A stretch of DNA of 64,000 nt, from positions 682,001-746,000 of the forward strand of contig WACJ01000047.1 of the NCBI GenBank assembly GCA_008973525.1. Reading direction: 5' to 3'. A program made the translations under genes and the position numbers. The notes under the pieces are model-generated. The model made no database searches. It had not been told where the DNA came from and worked only from the letters and a program-made list of their open reading frames with translations. Shown here one piece after another: positions 24,074-37,739 of this stretch. Position 1 is the stretch's first letter, and each line of letters begins with the position of its first letter. Source of the stretch: Stenopsyche tienmushanensis. Its lineage: Eukaryota; Arthropoda; Insecta; Trichoptera; Stenopsychidae.

Positions 24074-27000
24074 CGCGCCGCGCGCCGATGTTGACAGTAG
24101 TCTAGTGTTGCCAGCTCAAAACAAAAGACATTATTTTTTCCTTGTTCCGAGATACACTAAAAATATTTTACCTGATATATTGTTAAGGGAGAAATGGCGA
24201 ATACATATAATAAACAATATAATCAAATTTACTCAAAAAATTGGGAGGTAATATTTTTTCGGCATTTGCAAAACATTTATTAAAAATAATAAAAACCCAA
24301 AATAAAATTCATCCATCGTTTTCGATTATCTCTTGTTACAGTTTGAGCAAATTTAAGAAGTGAAAATTCTTAGCTCCTAGGAATAGTTTATTTTATGCTT
24401 CGTTTTTTTTCCATTTGTTAACGATATTTAATTATTTTTACATTTTTAAGAGAAGCTTAAGAACAGAGATAATAATAATAAAATAGTTAAACAAAAGCCA
24501 TTTAAAAGTTTCTTCAATTAACAAGAAATAAGCTAAAAACAAGAATTTACTACATAAAAAAATGAGACATCTGTGTCTCATTAACAAAAAAATGATGGTT
24601 TGAAGAATGACAATGCAAATGAATTATTAATAGTAAATAAACTATCATTAAATAGATTAAAATATAATTTATATTTTATTTACTTTTGGTTTTGTTTAAA
24701 ACTTTTTATTTCTTTTCAAAAGTTTGCTTTTTTGAAAAATAACTAATAACACATCTGAAGTGTATACGACCTATCGGGCGGCCGAGGCAACGGTCGTACA
24801 AAATAACGGACGACTAGGTGCTCAATATATTTTCTTAACCATACATTACGTGCGTTCAAAATTCAGAAATTAATTTTATTAGTAACTCATTTTTTGACGC
24901 GCTCATTTGTTGCACTATTAAAGGAAAATAAATATAAACAACGCCATTTCAGGATTTTTTCATTTATTCACAATGTCTTTTCTAATACAATGGTGATTAA
25001 AATGTTTCGATAATAATATATAACAATAACAGTTCATGTAAAATAATTATATTGGCGCGTTTTGCAACTGGCTTAATTTTTAATATATTTATATAAAAAT
25101 AAAGAATTCATATTCTGTAGACCACTTTGCACTACAAAAACGTGGAGATATTATGGGAATAAATACTTTTATTTAACATGGAAAACTACACCGTAAAAAT
25201 GATTATTTATAAAGATAAATCACCAGTTAGGACCAGAGTAAGACTTTCATATAAAAGTGTAAAAGCTTGCTTTCAAAACTGATTAATGTCATATCTGTTG
25301 CTCTTAACATCTGTTTGCTTGAAGAGATTCGTATTCTGATAAGGTTCTTCTTTTAATGAACCTTAGAAGAAAATAATTGTGTTTTTTAATAGACACTTTA
25401 CACCAGTTTAATATCAAGCTGAATGTGAGGTTTCAGCGATAAATATTATCTAATATCAAGCAAATTTTTAACTATTTAAAAAAAGTTTGAGAATCTTAAA
25501 AAGGATATAACTGGACATTATGCATTATTTGAAAAGTAATTTCAGCAAGATTTCTCCAAGCTGATATGAAACCAATTTTCTAAATGTGGCCAGTATTCTT
25601 AATATTTTTTGGTACTGTAAAACGATTCTTCGGCATATAATTTAAGTAATTAGTCAATTCTATATATCAGTCATGTTCAAATTATACCATATTTGAGTTT
25701 TATTTCCATTTATCTCTACACGTTTCTGTGTGAAATAATTAAAATATCATTAAAAATAATGATAATTTCATTACCCATTCATAGATATTATATCTTATTT
25801 ATAAAATCCCTTTTAAATAAGCTTATCCCGATTTAACAGTCGTGGAAGACAATGAAAAACCACCACATTAAAATCCTTAACACCTAGATACATTTCTAAA
25901 AACAAACATCTAGAGATCACTTTCATCTGATAATCGAATATTACAGTTTAAAAAGAAGGTGATTTTCAACATTTTTACATATCAAAACAAAGGCAAGAAC
26001 ACAGTGAATGTTGAATAAAATATGTCTTTGACAAACATTGAATCATGACTGTAAAAATGTTGGGAGCTCGTGCTTAAAATGTGTGTTTTTTGCGATAATT
26101 GCACTTATTAATCACTATGATTGATTAATCGTTTATAATAATTTAGTGATTATGCATTATACTTATACGGGCGCAGCAGGGATACTTCCTTATTTGAAAC
26201 ATATTTTCCGAAGCAATAATTATTTTCAAAAGAATAAAATAATATTCATTTAAAAGAATGAAACTTAAAGTTTTTTTATCATGTAGATTTAATAATAATA
26301 ATACAGTGAAACATCTTTAAATGTGTCTCTGCAACATGGAAAAAAATTAAACTGCTATCTCCTATAATGTTTGTGTTATGCATTTATTTAAATAAGGTAG
26401 TTTACCTGTCGCACCTGTATATGGTTATAAATTGAAGAATAATTCGATTATTTACTTATTTATAGACTTCATGTATATCAGTGATATGCTACTAGAAATC
26501 TGCGAACTACTTGTAAAATGTTCGCAAATTGCTCAAATCGATTGATTATCCTAGCTATTCACGCTTAAACTATAATTTTGAATTCAAATGCATATAGTAT
26601 TGTAATATTTCGGATGTTAACGACTTTAATCAGATTCAGTGGCATGTTTAGTGCATAAAAACTCGTTTTTTTTACAGCTACAGATATTTACATTGCTAAT
26701 TTTACATCTATTTGACCTGAGATATTATCCACATCGATTGTATTGATTTATTGAATAGTGCAGGCTGAACCACTGTATATATTTTTTGCAAAAACACATA
26801 GGAAATAGGCCAAGGTGTTACCTTGTATCAGCCCATTAGTCGTATTAAAATGTTTTTGCTCTAGTTTATGCTGTATTCATAGTAGGCAGTCTAATATCGT
26901 TTTTTAGGAAAGAGAATTCATCCATGACATTGTAAAATTTAATACCGCTATTTAATGCCATTTTGAATTGTATGAAAAGATGCTGTGTTTATATTGGATT

Positions 27001-27303
27001 GGATTTATTTGAGGATTAATTTCTTGATAGATTTATGGTTCATTAACATCAATTGCATCCATGGACATACAATATTTTGTTTTAAAGCTTAGAATACGTT
27101 TTCACCTAAAAAATATACGATATTTGTACTGCACATTCCCATTCCATGTTTTTGTAGCTTACGAATATCTTATTCAGATCTAAGAGATTAAATTAAAAAT
27201 ATATTATTCACACACAAGCGAGTGTTAGTACTTTTGTGATTATGGCTAAGCTTGTATGAGAATCTCTAAAGCTAAAAATCACATTTATAATAATCATTTA
27301 AAT
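24074..27303. other. AT-rich interval between divergent cyclin K and convergent PLB-like gene; no gene seen
   Basis: The short GC-rich stretch at 24070-24110 (GCGCCGCGCGCC) is probably the cyclin K promoter or 5' UTR. The rest is AT-rich single-copy-looking sequence. I find no coding exon with splice support, no RNA gene and no clear transposon. Confidence 0.45.
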
Positions 27304-27519
27304 CAGGAATGATGAACCTCTTTGAGAAGTGGGTCAAATTTTGTTAATAATAAAATAAAATGAAGAAAATACTCTAAAATGGTTTGCATTTCCTTTTTAT
27401 GTTATTATTTAATATTTTCGATTGTTCGTTTCGACTTCGAAAAATCAACGTGTGGGTCATTTAAAAAGCCTTCGCGTAGGTCAGTATCTGATTCGTGGGT
27501 CATAGGTTCACCATCCCTG
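27304..27519. mobile_element. hAT-like MITE downstream of the PLB-like gene
   Basis: The left end CAGGAATGATGAACCT and the inverted right end CAGGGATGGTGAACCT bound 216 bp. CAGGG-type ends of this kind occur in hAT elements. The expected 8-bp target duplication is not recognisable, so the copy is old. Confidence 0.55.
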
Positions 27520-27559
27520 GCCTATATAATTTTCGAATTGCTTAAAAATAAATGGCACA

Positions 27560-30500
27560 TTATTGACTAGTCCTGTAATTGGCATTTCGTTTTATGAGAT
27601 TGTTTTGCAAAAAATCTGTAGCTTTTGGTCCTTTAGCGTTTATGCTATTCTTTGATGTGTATATAAAGGGGTTGTCATCAGTAGGGCAGATAAATTTCTT
27701 AAAAAGCTTGTTCCAATTGGTGGATTTTTGTCCAACTGGTTGGAGCATATTGTTCCATAGAGCATTTCCCGCTATAAAAAAGAGTGGTTAAACATCAAAT
27801 TTCGAATTTTAAATATAGGAATATATGTTAACTACCCAAAAATTACCTAAGGCATGACTTCTTTGGCTGAAGTGAAAGCAATCTTGCGAAAGATATGACA
27901 GATCTGTCTTACCGGATTTGTCCAAGGGAAACGTTATATTAACATCGAAGGGCTGCGTTACGACTGTAAAGTCTTCTTTGTCGTGAAAATCAGGATTATT
28001 AGAAATCTGTAAATGGCGTCAACTTCAATGATCGATTGAATCAATTGTACAATGATTCATCGACACAAATATATTACATACCTCCATATCAATTTGAATC
28101 CATTTTTCGTTGATTGATTTTAACATGTTCCTTTTAGATCTATTTGGTTCACCGAAATAGCACGAACATTCAATTCTCTGGCTCATTAAACAAATGGGTG
28201 GTACATTTTGGATATTTGCTAATATTTCCAATTCTGTAAAAACATGAGATTATAACATGTACAAAGAAGAGAAAAATGTTAAAATAGGTCGGGCATAAAA
28301 GCCAGAGTGAATCAGCTTCGATTTAAGTTGAGTCGTAACTTGATCTTGATCGAGCAAGCTAGTGGATTGCCAGGGATCCGACCGAACGTCTTGGCCGCGG
28401 AAGGGCCTGGTCTTCCCGCAATAAATTTGGATCCTTTAAATATCATTAACAGCTTTTCATATCTTGAAATCTTTCAACTAGAATTGCATATATTAATATA
28501 TATGGCATGTCTTTAGCCAGATTTTCATTTCAATGGGTTATAATGGAACAATTTACTGCGCAAATCAAAGCGTAGGTATTCTTACGTATTTATAATATAA
28601 ATATATATTTATTTTTATTTCATAGAATTATAAAATCAAATCAGTTAAATACTCACTTGGGCCAGGAACTAAATTGACAAGTAATCGAGGAATATTTTCT
28701 TTGAGGTTCATAATTGTTTTATATAGGTCTTTTCTGTGATCATCCAATGCTGAATACGGGTTTTTGCGATAGCATACAAAAGAGCAAATGTCATTTGCTC
28801 CAATCATAATTGTAACAATCTGCAATCAAAATGTATACATATATTATAGTTTAATCGCTTGTCTCAAACGATATCTCATCAACATGACTAATAAATCATA
28901 TTGTATATTATAAATTCATATTCAATAATCGCAAAGTAAGTATACATTAGAAATAATCATAGTAATTTTAATGCAAAATAATGTATTTTATGACCTTCCA
29001 ATCGTTTTTCATGTCAACTCTTGGGTCATTCTTCAATCTACGCACTAATTCTAAGGCCATGAACGGAAGGTCTACAGAACAAGCTCCAATTTCAGCTGCA
29101 TTGAATTGTGTAGCACTTTGATGACCAAGAGAATCTTCAAGGGAATATCCAAAAAGTTTCGGATTGAATTCTTTAAGTATATTGGGCAGTGTCATGTATT
29201 CTCTCCATGTGCCTTCTCCGCCTAAAATGAAAATATATTATTCTTATTTATGTTCATTGTACAAGAAGCATAACTCATTAAAAATTGGATAATAAAAGCG
29301 ATATTAAGGGTAGTTTGGCTAGAAAAAGATTAGCTCGTTCATCAGTAAATAAATATAAATTGTGGGCTTAAAAGTCCAACATGAAAGTGACCATTGATGA
29401 GCAAGTATTTCCTCCAAAAGTTAGATGTAAATTTACACTGTTACATATATATATAACTGAATCTTGCATAATTTTCTTGCATTTAAAGTTATGTTCCACA
29501 TTATGTCTTACAATAAATTGACAATTAATTACGAAAAATCATATTTTTTCTTAGCGGCCATTTGACCGTCTAGTTTGATTTTTTCGCATTTCTTTGCATA
29601 TATAAAACAAAGACTGTGTTTTATATATTTTATTCAAGCAGTGGCACTTATATGCATCGATTTTGTGAAGTCTCCTAAAAGATATTTTTTTTCTGTGATA
29701 TCCCTCATGTCAGTTGATAAATATTAGTATATACTGGCTTAGTTTTTAGTTATGAACAGATTGAAGAAATACATTTTTCAGCAATATTTTGAATATTATT
29801 TCATTGTTTAATTGCTTCATAAATCTGAATTATATAGATAAGATAATTGAATTCATTGACGTTTGCGATAATTGTATAATTTTATGAATCAATACTAATT
29901 GTACACGACGTTTGCGTGCATATATTTTGTATTCATTAATAATACCATTATCATACCCACCGATTGACCAGGCGACCCCTCTGTTTTCTGTATAGACTTG
30001 GAGTATATTCATAGCACCAGCTCCATTAGCACTGGTTAAAGAATCTCCCAGGGCGGCAATGATGTCGATGTCGCCAGGTCTGAGGGCGTGTACTGATGTC
30101 GGTCTTTCTTTGGATCGTGCACCGATCCACAGAGTTGGATCGGATCTATATAATTCGTCACTGTGATTGGTGTTGAGTTTACCACGATTCAGATAGTCGC
30201 TACAGGGGAAGCTGTAGGTCTTGGGCATCCGCTTTTGTAATCGCTGCAAAAATAAAACGTATCCAAATGAATCATAAACGAGATTTAAATTGATGCAATT
30301 AAATGCATATGCGTATTATATTGCGTTCAAGATATCACTTTACTCGCTAGTTGTACGTTGTCCTTTACTATTTTATAGCAAAGGACAACGTAACTGTAAT
30401 ACGTCTTAATGTTGCCTTGTCATTTGCTGATTAAATTACAATTGCCATAATAAATCAAACGTGAGAGATATTTTCCCAGAAATAAAAGAAATATCTGCTG

Positions 30501-32737
30501 ATTTTTCTATTGTTAATAAAATAGAAAATTATTGTTTGGAGAAGATCTATATGTAAATATCAAAATTGTCATAAGTGACGGCCCTGTCCAACTTTATAAA
30601 TCGTCTCTATATTTATGTTTTCAGACCTGTGAAACCAAAATAAATTTGGAATCGAGACGATCTCCCAAATGTGTTGCTACGGTGGAAAAATTGTTCCACC
30701 GTTCGTTGTGTGTAATTTCATATAGGATAACGAAGAAATGTATTTTAATGAACCGTAGATATATTTAAAAATAAAGTATACCTCTTTATTATAATGTTTG
30801 TGAACTCGTTATGAGTTCTGTGAACTCGAGTTTGGTTGTGAACTCACTAAAAAAAAGTTTTTATGCCTTTATGATAGGTTGCTGCTAAAACTCTATAAAT
30901 TGATAGTAATCGATAATCATTTTTTTTTTTGGGGTCAGGGGGTCTTTTGTTACTTTTCACACATAGGCCATATGTTCTAAGTATCAGGGTTGCCGAAATA
31001 GAATTCTCGAAAAAATAGATATCGTTTCGTATGCACGTACGACACCTTTCCTTTATTTCAACCTGTAATTAGTCCTAAGTAGCACTTCTTCTTTCATTTT
31101 TGCAAAGGCGGTGACTTATTCCTTCAATTAGGATTTCTTTTGTGGGCACCTCTGTCGTGTAAATTAATCCTTTTGGCGGCCCTATTCCGTGGCTCGAACG
31201 GTCTCCAAACCTGACACCACTGGATTTCTTTGCCTGGGGATGTGCTCAAAAAATATTGCAAAATATAAAAACAGTTATGTCGTGCTATTAGCGACCACAG
31301 CTTAGAAAATATGACGATTTAATGGTGAAATTTTGGATATTTGTTCAAAAAAATTGAAGAAAAAATGAACTGTTTTGACAGCACTGATACTTAGTATATA
31401 GGGCCTATGTGTGAAACGTAGAAAAATACCCTTTTAACCTCAAAATAAAAATTGTCAGGTCCATGTACAAAACACCCTACGTATGATTTTCAAATATATT
31501 TTTTTAAATAGTATAGATTTAGGTTATAGTCACTGTAGAAAATGCGACTGAAAGGATTAAAATTTAATATTTTTTTACATCTATGTTTATTTAATTATAT
31601 TACAATAGTTTCTTCTTCTAGATGATTTTTAATATATTTTGACATCCAAATCCAGAATATTGCAAAATATATACATAGTCTATAGTATATTTTCTTACTA
31701 TTTGATCAAATTTCCGAGCGTTTTTTTAATATTTTAGTGGATAGTTTCAATTAAAGAAGTAAAATTTGATCGTAGATTTAATACCTGCCCGTTGAAAAAT
31801 ATAACAGTGTGATGTATCATTTTACCATTCATCTTCAATCCGGTTATTTAAAAAAAAAAATTTTTGACATATTTACCCTTCACAACTTTTTTTAAATATA
31901 CTCTTTGAAATAATTACGACTGATTGAAGATTGATTACGAAGATTAATCGATCGTGCTTGGGTCAAAAGATCATCTGGTGAGGCAATAAATCTTTTAATC
32001 CTTTATTAAAAACAATTAAAGTATCATAAAATCATGCCTTTGAATTTGTTTGAAAAAAAGTCTAAATGTTTTTTAGAGACGATTTTATTCCTATCTGAAT
32101 TCTGATTTTTTAAGCAGGTATTTTACTGATGATTTCCTAGTATTTTTGACAATTATTATTTGTGGAATGACATTAATATTTGTAAAAATATATAAATGCA
32201 AAATTCGATAATACATCAATATGAAGATGCGCCAAGGTGGTCCGGTTTAATAGTTTAGGCGTAATTTCAATCCTTCCGCGTTTTTAAAAACATCCTTAAC
32301 ATTGACAATATAAATATTATAAAAGCAATCCTGTTCAGTATCCTTGACATTTAAATATTTATTAGATTAAATTTAATATTCATAAGAGCAATATTTAGGA
32401 TTGCGAAAAAAGGCAATAATAAACTATCCTTCGCATGCATAATATATTGATGTTTACTCAAGTCATTCATCAATTCTGGCGAGATTACCGAATTTCTTAA
32501 AAATCACACTCATGCGTTATTTATTAATAATCTAAGGAAATTTGTATTTATTTAAAAAAGTAATAATTTACTTACATGAGCTCGAGTAGCTTGATTTAAT
32601 AGCCGCGGTTCGCTTATACTTCTTCCTATGATATTTAGCATAAGATCTCGTACATTTCGATAGATTGGTAATAAAGACTTTTGTGTTCTCCCAGAAGAAG
32701 TCATTAAAATCAATATGATACTAGCACAGAAGAAAAT
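27560..32737 (-). CDS. Phospholipase B1-like GDSL lipase, 5' exon not found
   Basis: Seven exons in minus order: 32737-32576, 30243-29961, 29221-28995, 28819-28657, 28233-28082, 28006-27847 and 27771-27560. The visible protein is 452 residues with continuous phases. The N-terminus [15 protein letters not shown] looks like the core of a signal peptide, so the start codon probably lies in an upstream exon; the ATG inside this segment would lose the signal. SGNH-type blocks are present: [14 protein letters not shown] (catalytic Ser about 122), [12 protein letters not shown], and [11 protein letters not shown] with the Asp-His pair. The segments WSIGGEGTW and [11 protein letters not shown] are typical of membrane-associated phospholipase B1. 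The predicted product is secreted or ectoplasmic and hydrolyses phospholipid acyl chains. No C-terminal membrane anchor is seen, so it is likely secreted. Insects often have several copies. Confidence 0.85.
30354..30392. repeat. 39-bp near-perfect hairpin in PLB-like intron
   Basis: TACGTTGTCCTTT (30354-30366) pairs perfectly with AAAGGACAACGTA (30380-30392). After one mismatch the stem continues for four more pairs to a 3-nt loop. It lies in the large first visible intron. It is too short for a typical animal pre-miRNA; its function is unknown. Confidence 0.6.
30925..31480 (+). mobile_element. Tc1/mariner (IS630-type) DNA transposon relic with inverted subterminal repeats, in PLB-like intron
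   Basis: At 31190-31260 the plus strand encodes [20 protein letters not shown] and then WGCAQKILQ, the catalytic-end block common in insect Tc1/mariner-type transposases (RSPDLTPLDFFLWG). Around it, CACACATAGGCC with CTAAGTATCAG at 30960-31000 is repeated inverted at 31390-31420. The rest of the transposase is gone. The same right end recurs at 53815-53945. Confidence 0.7.
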
Positions 32738-34383
32738 CTAAAAAAAAAACATCATCAAATGTTATGAGAATTGGGTAATAATCAAAATATTTTGTCATTT
32801 GAAAAATTTTCATTAAAAAATATGCTGGATAGTATCGCGCGTGGTACAAGTGAAACTTCTTGACTCCTAGGAAATGTTGATTTTAAATGGAATTTTTTAG
32901 CTAAAATATGACGCTGTGTTTGTGTAATATATAATAAAATTTGCTTACTACTAGTGTAGTAGATGCTATTTATATTACAGCTCGTTTCTATACATTTTTT
33001 CGTTTGCCTCTATTTTCTTGTCTAATAAAAATATCGATTCATTGAAAATAATAATTTCATAGCTCTCATTCTCAAATGACAGCAATAGATTCGTGTTTTG
33101 CGAACCGTATCTCAAAATTTGCTTTCTGGTCTTCTTAAAATTTATGAATAAAAATAGCTTAGTATTTATAACTTAAATAACAACAGCATCGAGATGGTTA
33201 AGCTTTATTTTGTAGTTCCAAGGAAAGCATATGTTCATAGTAAATAATGCTCAATGTTGTCAAATACATTTTATTTACATCGTACCAATTTGTTTAACAA
33301 ATTTCTCGAAAGAGAACACTTGAAAATATATTTTTTATTGAACCAAGAAAAACACTATAATGGCATACATTATCATTGAGCAAGGCTTTATAATTATCAA
33401 TGAATATTGATTAATGTGCAAGATACAATACCCGAGGAAATAAAACATATATTTTAATTGTACTTTTTCAACTATCGACGTATGAAATAATAATTAAAAT
33501 TATTATCGAGCAATTCAAAGTCACTTGAGGAGATATTTTTTTGTGTAACGGATCATTAGTTTACAATTTGCAAGTGGACTTTTATGGTTCAGAAGTGCAT
33601 AATAAAATCAATGCTATCTAGGCATTAAATAGACCTGAGACACTTCAGGGACTCTTATTGTAATATTTCAGGTTTTAAGATAGACAATGTGTATATTTTA
33701 CGATCGATTGTTTTACACGATGTGATTTAAAAAAACAGATGAGACGATTAACACATTTCATGCGAAGCTTCTTCAGATGGTGAGCGCGAATTGGTTGCGT
33801 ACACATAATAAAGTTACAAAAAATTGATTTACAACGTACACGTTTTTTTAATCATATTATCCTAATAGTACATTGTATAAGAATATATTTTTTTACGTGA
33901 TTAAATTTGAATGATCTATGAAAAATCAATATTAGAGGGTTAACATGGTTTGATCCCATGGGATCTCCAATTCTTATATATGTGCATTGGTAGTTTATAT
34001 TTAAGCAAATTAAAGTTTCAAAAGATAAATATTTTAATAATTCAAGTTTAACCCCTATTAATATGTAATACTTCTGATCATAAATATCAATATTCAATGC
34101 TTCTGATCAACATTGTTTCAATATGCAAATTTTTCTTTGATGTTATGTTGAAAATATATTCTAATATTCCCTTCAAAATAAATTGATGATGTCGATATAA
34201 ATTAATTATAAATCGCAAAGATGTGATTTAAACGTATGAATTAAAAACAAATTTGTTACTAGCCTAACTAAAAAATGCTATGAGAGATATCGGCATTGAG
34301 ATTGCCAAAAATTTAAATTTTCGCAATATTTGCATTCATGTGAGTAATTGTGGGTGTTCCCATGTGATAAAACTCCCAACAAG

Positions 34384-34385
<2 letters not shown>

Positions 34386-34417
<32 letters not shown>
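34386..34417. repeat. (TA)n microsatellite
   Basis: About 16 uninterrupted TA dinucleotides are visible directly in the sequence. Confidence 0.9.
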
Positions 34418-34419
<2 letters not shown>

Positions 34420-36244
34420 ACATTATGGCCCTGAATAAACTGCTTTCATTTTCTAAGAATATAAATAACCTTCATTACTTTGAGGATACTTCTTCATTTG
34501 ATGGAAATCATTTGCAGATTTAATCGCATTAAGCGCACATACTATAAAAGTGGGGCATTCTTTGAATTCGTTACTGAAATGAGCACATTATCGTTCATAC
34601 ACACAGCCTAATACCTTTGATTGGATTCGATTAGGTTTAATCAATATATAAGACATTTTTGTTATTTATACATTAATAATCTATTACTGCGGGATTTAAA
34701 TATGTATACTTATAAATCACCTGTCTTCTAGCATTTTTAAATTGTGATTTTTAATGAGAAAAATAGTTTCCCAATTCCCAAAACCATCATTAACAATTAA
34801 TAGGTCCTTTTGAAGAACTAGAAATGAACTAATATTGTATACTAATGCATTTTATTTTATATATTTTATTATTTATTTTTATGTACTATGGCGAAAGCTG
34901 GCTTTAAATTCCTAGTGTATTTTTAAAATATAAGAGTAAAATTTGGTTTAAAGGGGGGCTATTTTTAGCTATTGATTAAACTTGAGTTGTTATTCTTTCA
35001 TTGAATGGTTTATGAATTATAAACATATTGATTATTATATCAAAATAATGCTTTCGAGGAGTGATATTTATTTTTACACTACAAACACTCACTATGACGA
35101 ATATGCAGTTCTGCGAGTATATTGGAAGGCCAGTGGAAAATAATTAATACTTGCCTTTGAATAAATGATTTCGAAACTGTGCGAAATTAATAGGTTTATA
35201 GTTTTTAATTTGAATGAAATCATAATTTTACAAAAAAAATATCATCGAATTAGATCAAATAAATAAACACAATGAAAACATGAAGTTCCTTGAACTTCTG
35301 TACAACACATGCGAATTGACTTGTTACGTATTACAAGGTGAGTAACAATATTAGCATTCATTAACGAATGGCTGCACGTTTTACATGTCATGTAATTCAG
35401 GCTATTATATTGACATATTGCTTTCAGCTGTAATGAAAAAGTGGCAAATAATTATCACTTATTACAATAGTTCGATATTAACGTATTATCGACTGGAAGG
35501 GTATTAACCCTTTGAGTTTTTCGTTCACTCATTGTAATAAGTATTATACAGTTATATTAAAATGATTTTATACACAAACATATATATGCAAGTAATTTAG
35601 TTTAATATTTCAAGCATATATACCATGAAAAGCAGTCTGCTGAAATATTATACAGTGTCATTGTTCTTTGTATAATATTTTATGAAATAGTCGCTAAGCT
35701 GCTTTTGCAATTTGTCGGGGTTTCTATCCCAAAACAAGCTTGTTTTTGCCTTTCTATGTTAGAATGTTTTTTGAACTTCGCTTTGAAAATTCTTTCCCAT
35801 TTTTTTAATGATCATCTTGGTTAAATGGCATTTCAACAAATGATTGTCACGGTTAGAGTAACGCCGAGAACTAGTATTATTTTTAACTCTAAGAAGTTCA
35901 ATGTTACTTCAACGCTATTCGAATTGGTGTATGACACGTAATGGTACCTCTGGTTGTTATCGTCAGAAAATGTATTATTAATAAATATATTTTACTAAAT
36001 AATTAACTTAATATATGCTATGCATTTTGACAGTAGTTACTAATATCAAAAATAAATATTTAGCTAAGGTGCTGCATGTCAAAAACTAGCCTAAGCCATT
36101 GAACTATTTTTTTAAAAACTAGATAGAAAATTAATATTTAAGATCCATACTTACAAAGCTAGGCGTCGAATTCCCACTTCTTATTTTTTAAAGAGACGCT
36201 CATATTTGATTTTTTGACAAATTTCCTTAAAATGTATGATTGTT

Positions 36245-36620
36245 TGTCATCTATTATATATATAAAAATGAAAATTTGATTTTTTCATCATGAAACTTTG
36301 AGGAGTTGTTGTAGAACAAGCATTGTTTGTGTACGCAATTTGTTTTGCGAGACATTTAGCGGATGCACCATGCTGGCGCATATTGATCCGGTGAAATGAG
36401 ACGAGAAAACCGATGTAGCTTCGTGTTCGCAATTATTGGAATACATTAAAGATGATCGTGTATACGAGGAATTCTTGTTCTGCAAGTCTTTGCCCACCAC
36501 TACTCGCGGCAAAGACGTACTCAAAACGCAATAATTCATCGAAATGCTGGCATATCTTGCTGATTTTTTTTAGTGAAATTAATAGTCTGATGATCAGGAA
36601 ATATGATGAATATCTTAACA
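36245..36620 (-). repeat. Dispersed repeat family A, minus-strand copy
   Basis: Read on the minus strand, it contains TCATTTCACCGGATCAATAT followed by GCGCCAGCATGGTGCATCCG. This matches the family A copies at 57800 (TTCATTTCATCAGACCAAT, CAACATGGTG) and 61950 (TTTCACTTTACTAGACCAAT, GCGCCAACACGGTG). It ends in a TTTTTATATATATA tail. An open frame covers it but shows no domain that I recognise. Confidence 0.6.
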
Positions 36621-37419
36621 GCACAGGATAAAGTTGAAAGCCTTCTGCATATATTGGAACTTTACTAACGCAGAGTTCAAGTTGGCGATATATCGATGTT
36701 TAAGACGAAGATGTGTTAGCCAAAGAAGAATTTCTTGGACTATTCGAGAATAGCACTTTCAGAGAAGTGGAATTCAAAATTTTAAAGAGGGGTAAAATCA
36801 GTTTCCCTGATAGGTTATAGGGGTAACGAGGCTAAAAAGATTAGGAACCGATGTTGTAGAGCATGAGGTTAATGACCAAACTTGACGGGTTTTGATATGT
36901 TTCCTGTACATCAGACAAAAAAACGTATGATTAATCAATTATGTGTTACACGCATTTTTCCACAAGGTCTCAATTGTTCGTATTGAATCATGTTGAATAA
37001 TGAAACAGACACTATGTTAATAAATTAAGATACCTCTTCGAAATTTTAAATGATTGTTTTTTACCTGCAATGCGCGAGCATATCTGATTTAAAGCTCTTA
37101 GTAAATGTTCAACGATTCCAATTGTTCTTCATATATTTTACAACGTGTTTCTCATTCTAATCATTCATCAACGTGTCTCTCAGCTTCCTTATTGTTCAAT
37201 ATCGTTTAGAGAAATTTATTGCGCAAATCCAGATATAATACTAATTTTATTGTTGGTTAATTGTCATGGAATATTCCGATGGAAAATACAGCGCTAATCA
37301 AGTGATCGTCCGATAATCATTCTTATTTAACACTCTCTTCGTCCAGCTTGAATTAGTGTTGTTTCAGATTTCAAATCAGAAAATTCCGGGAACTTTTAGT
37401 AAGAGACTGATTATGGTCG

Positions 37420-37653
37420 GAAAATGCTAGGCCCAACAATGAAAAGAAGAAAGCGAGAAAAGCGTCTCACGGTTTAGAAATTCATAAAAATCCGCAAGGA
37501 AAATCTATTAGAAGGAATTGTATTCTTTGTTACAAAAAGATGAGATAAATTCTCGATCGCCGGAAGCGAAAAAAAAATGTAAAAAGGGTCTTAACATATT
37601 GTCCTAATAAAATCACCTCATATGGGTTTGAATCGTTTTAATGAATATCATGC
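37420..37653 (+). pseudogene. piggyBac transposase C-terminal remnant
   Basis: The plus strand gives GLEIHKNPQGKSIRRNCILC then YKKMR and a stop. After a frame change it continues RVLTYCPN, and in another frame ends RFNEYHAT-stop. A Cys-rich CxxCY...YCPxC...CFxxYH ending is the C-terminal zinc-binding region of piggyBac-type transposases. The remainder of the gene is absent. Some second-half cysteines are lost. Confidence 0.6.
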
Positions 37654-37739
37654 TACATAATATAATGTTATATTTTATTTTAAACATAATTTTATGTATA
37701 GTATATGTATATTTTAGTTATTTTGTCTTTTGTAACGCA

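Larger units (their letters stand above)
32738..37410. other. AT-rich intergenic region upstream of the PLB-like gene; mostly nothing recognisable
   Basis: The missing first exon of the PLB-like gene probably lies here but I could not pick it out. Besides a (TA)n microsatellite (34386-34417) and a minus-strand copy of repeat family A (36245-36620), I see no gene. An isolated TTAACCCTTTGAG at about 35509 has no partner. Confidence 0.4.
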
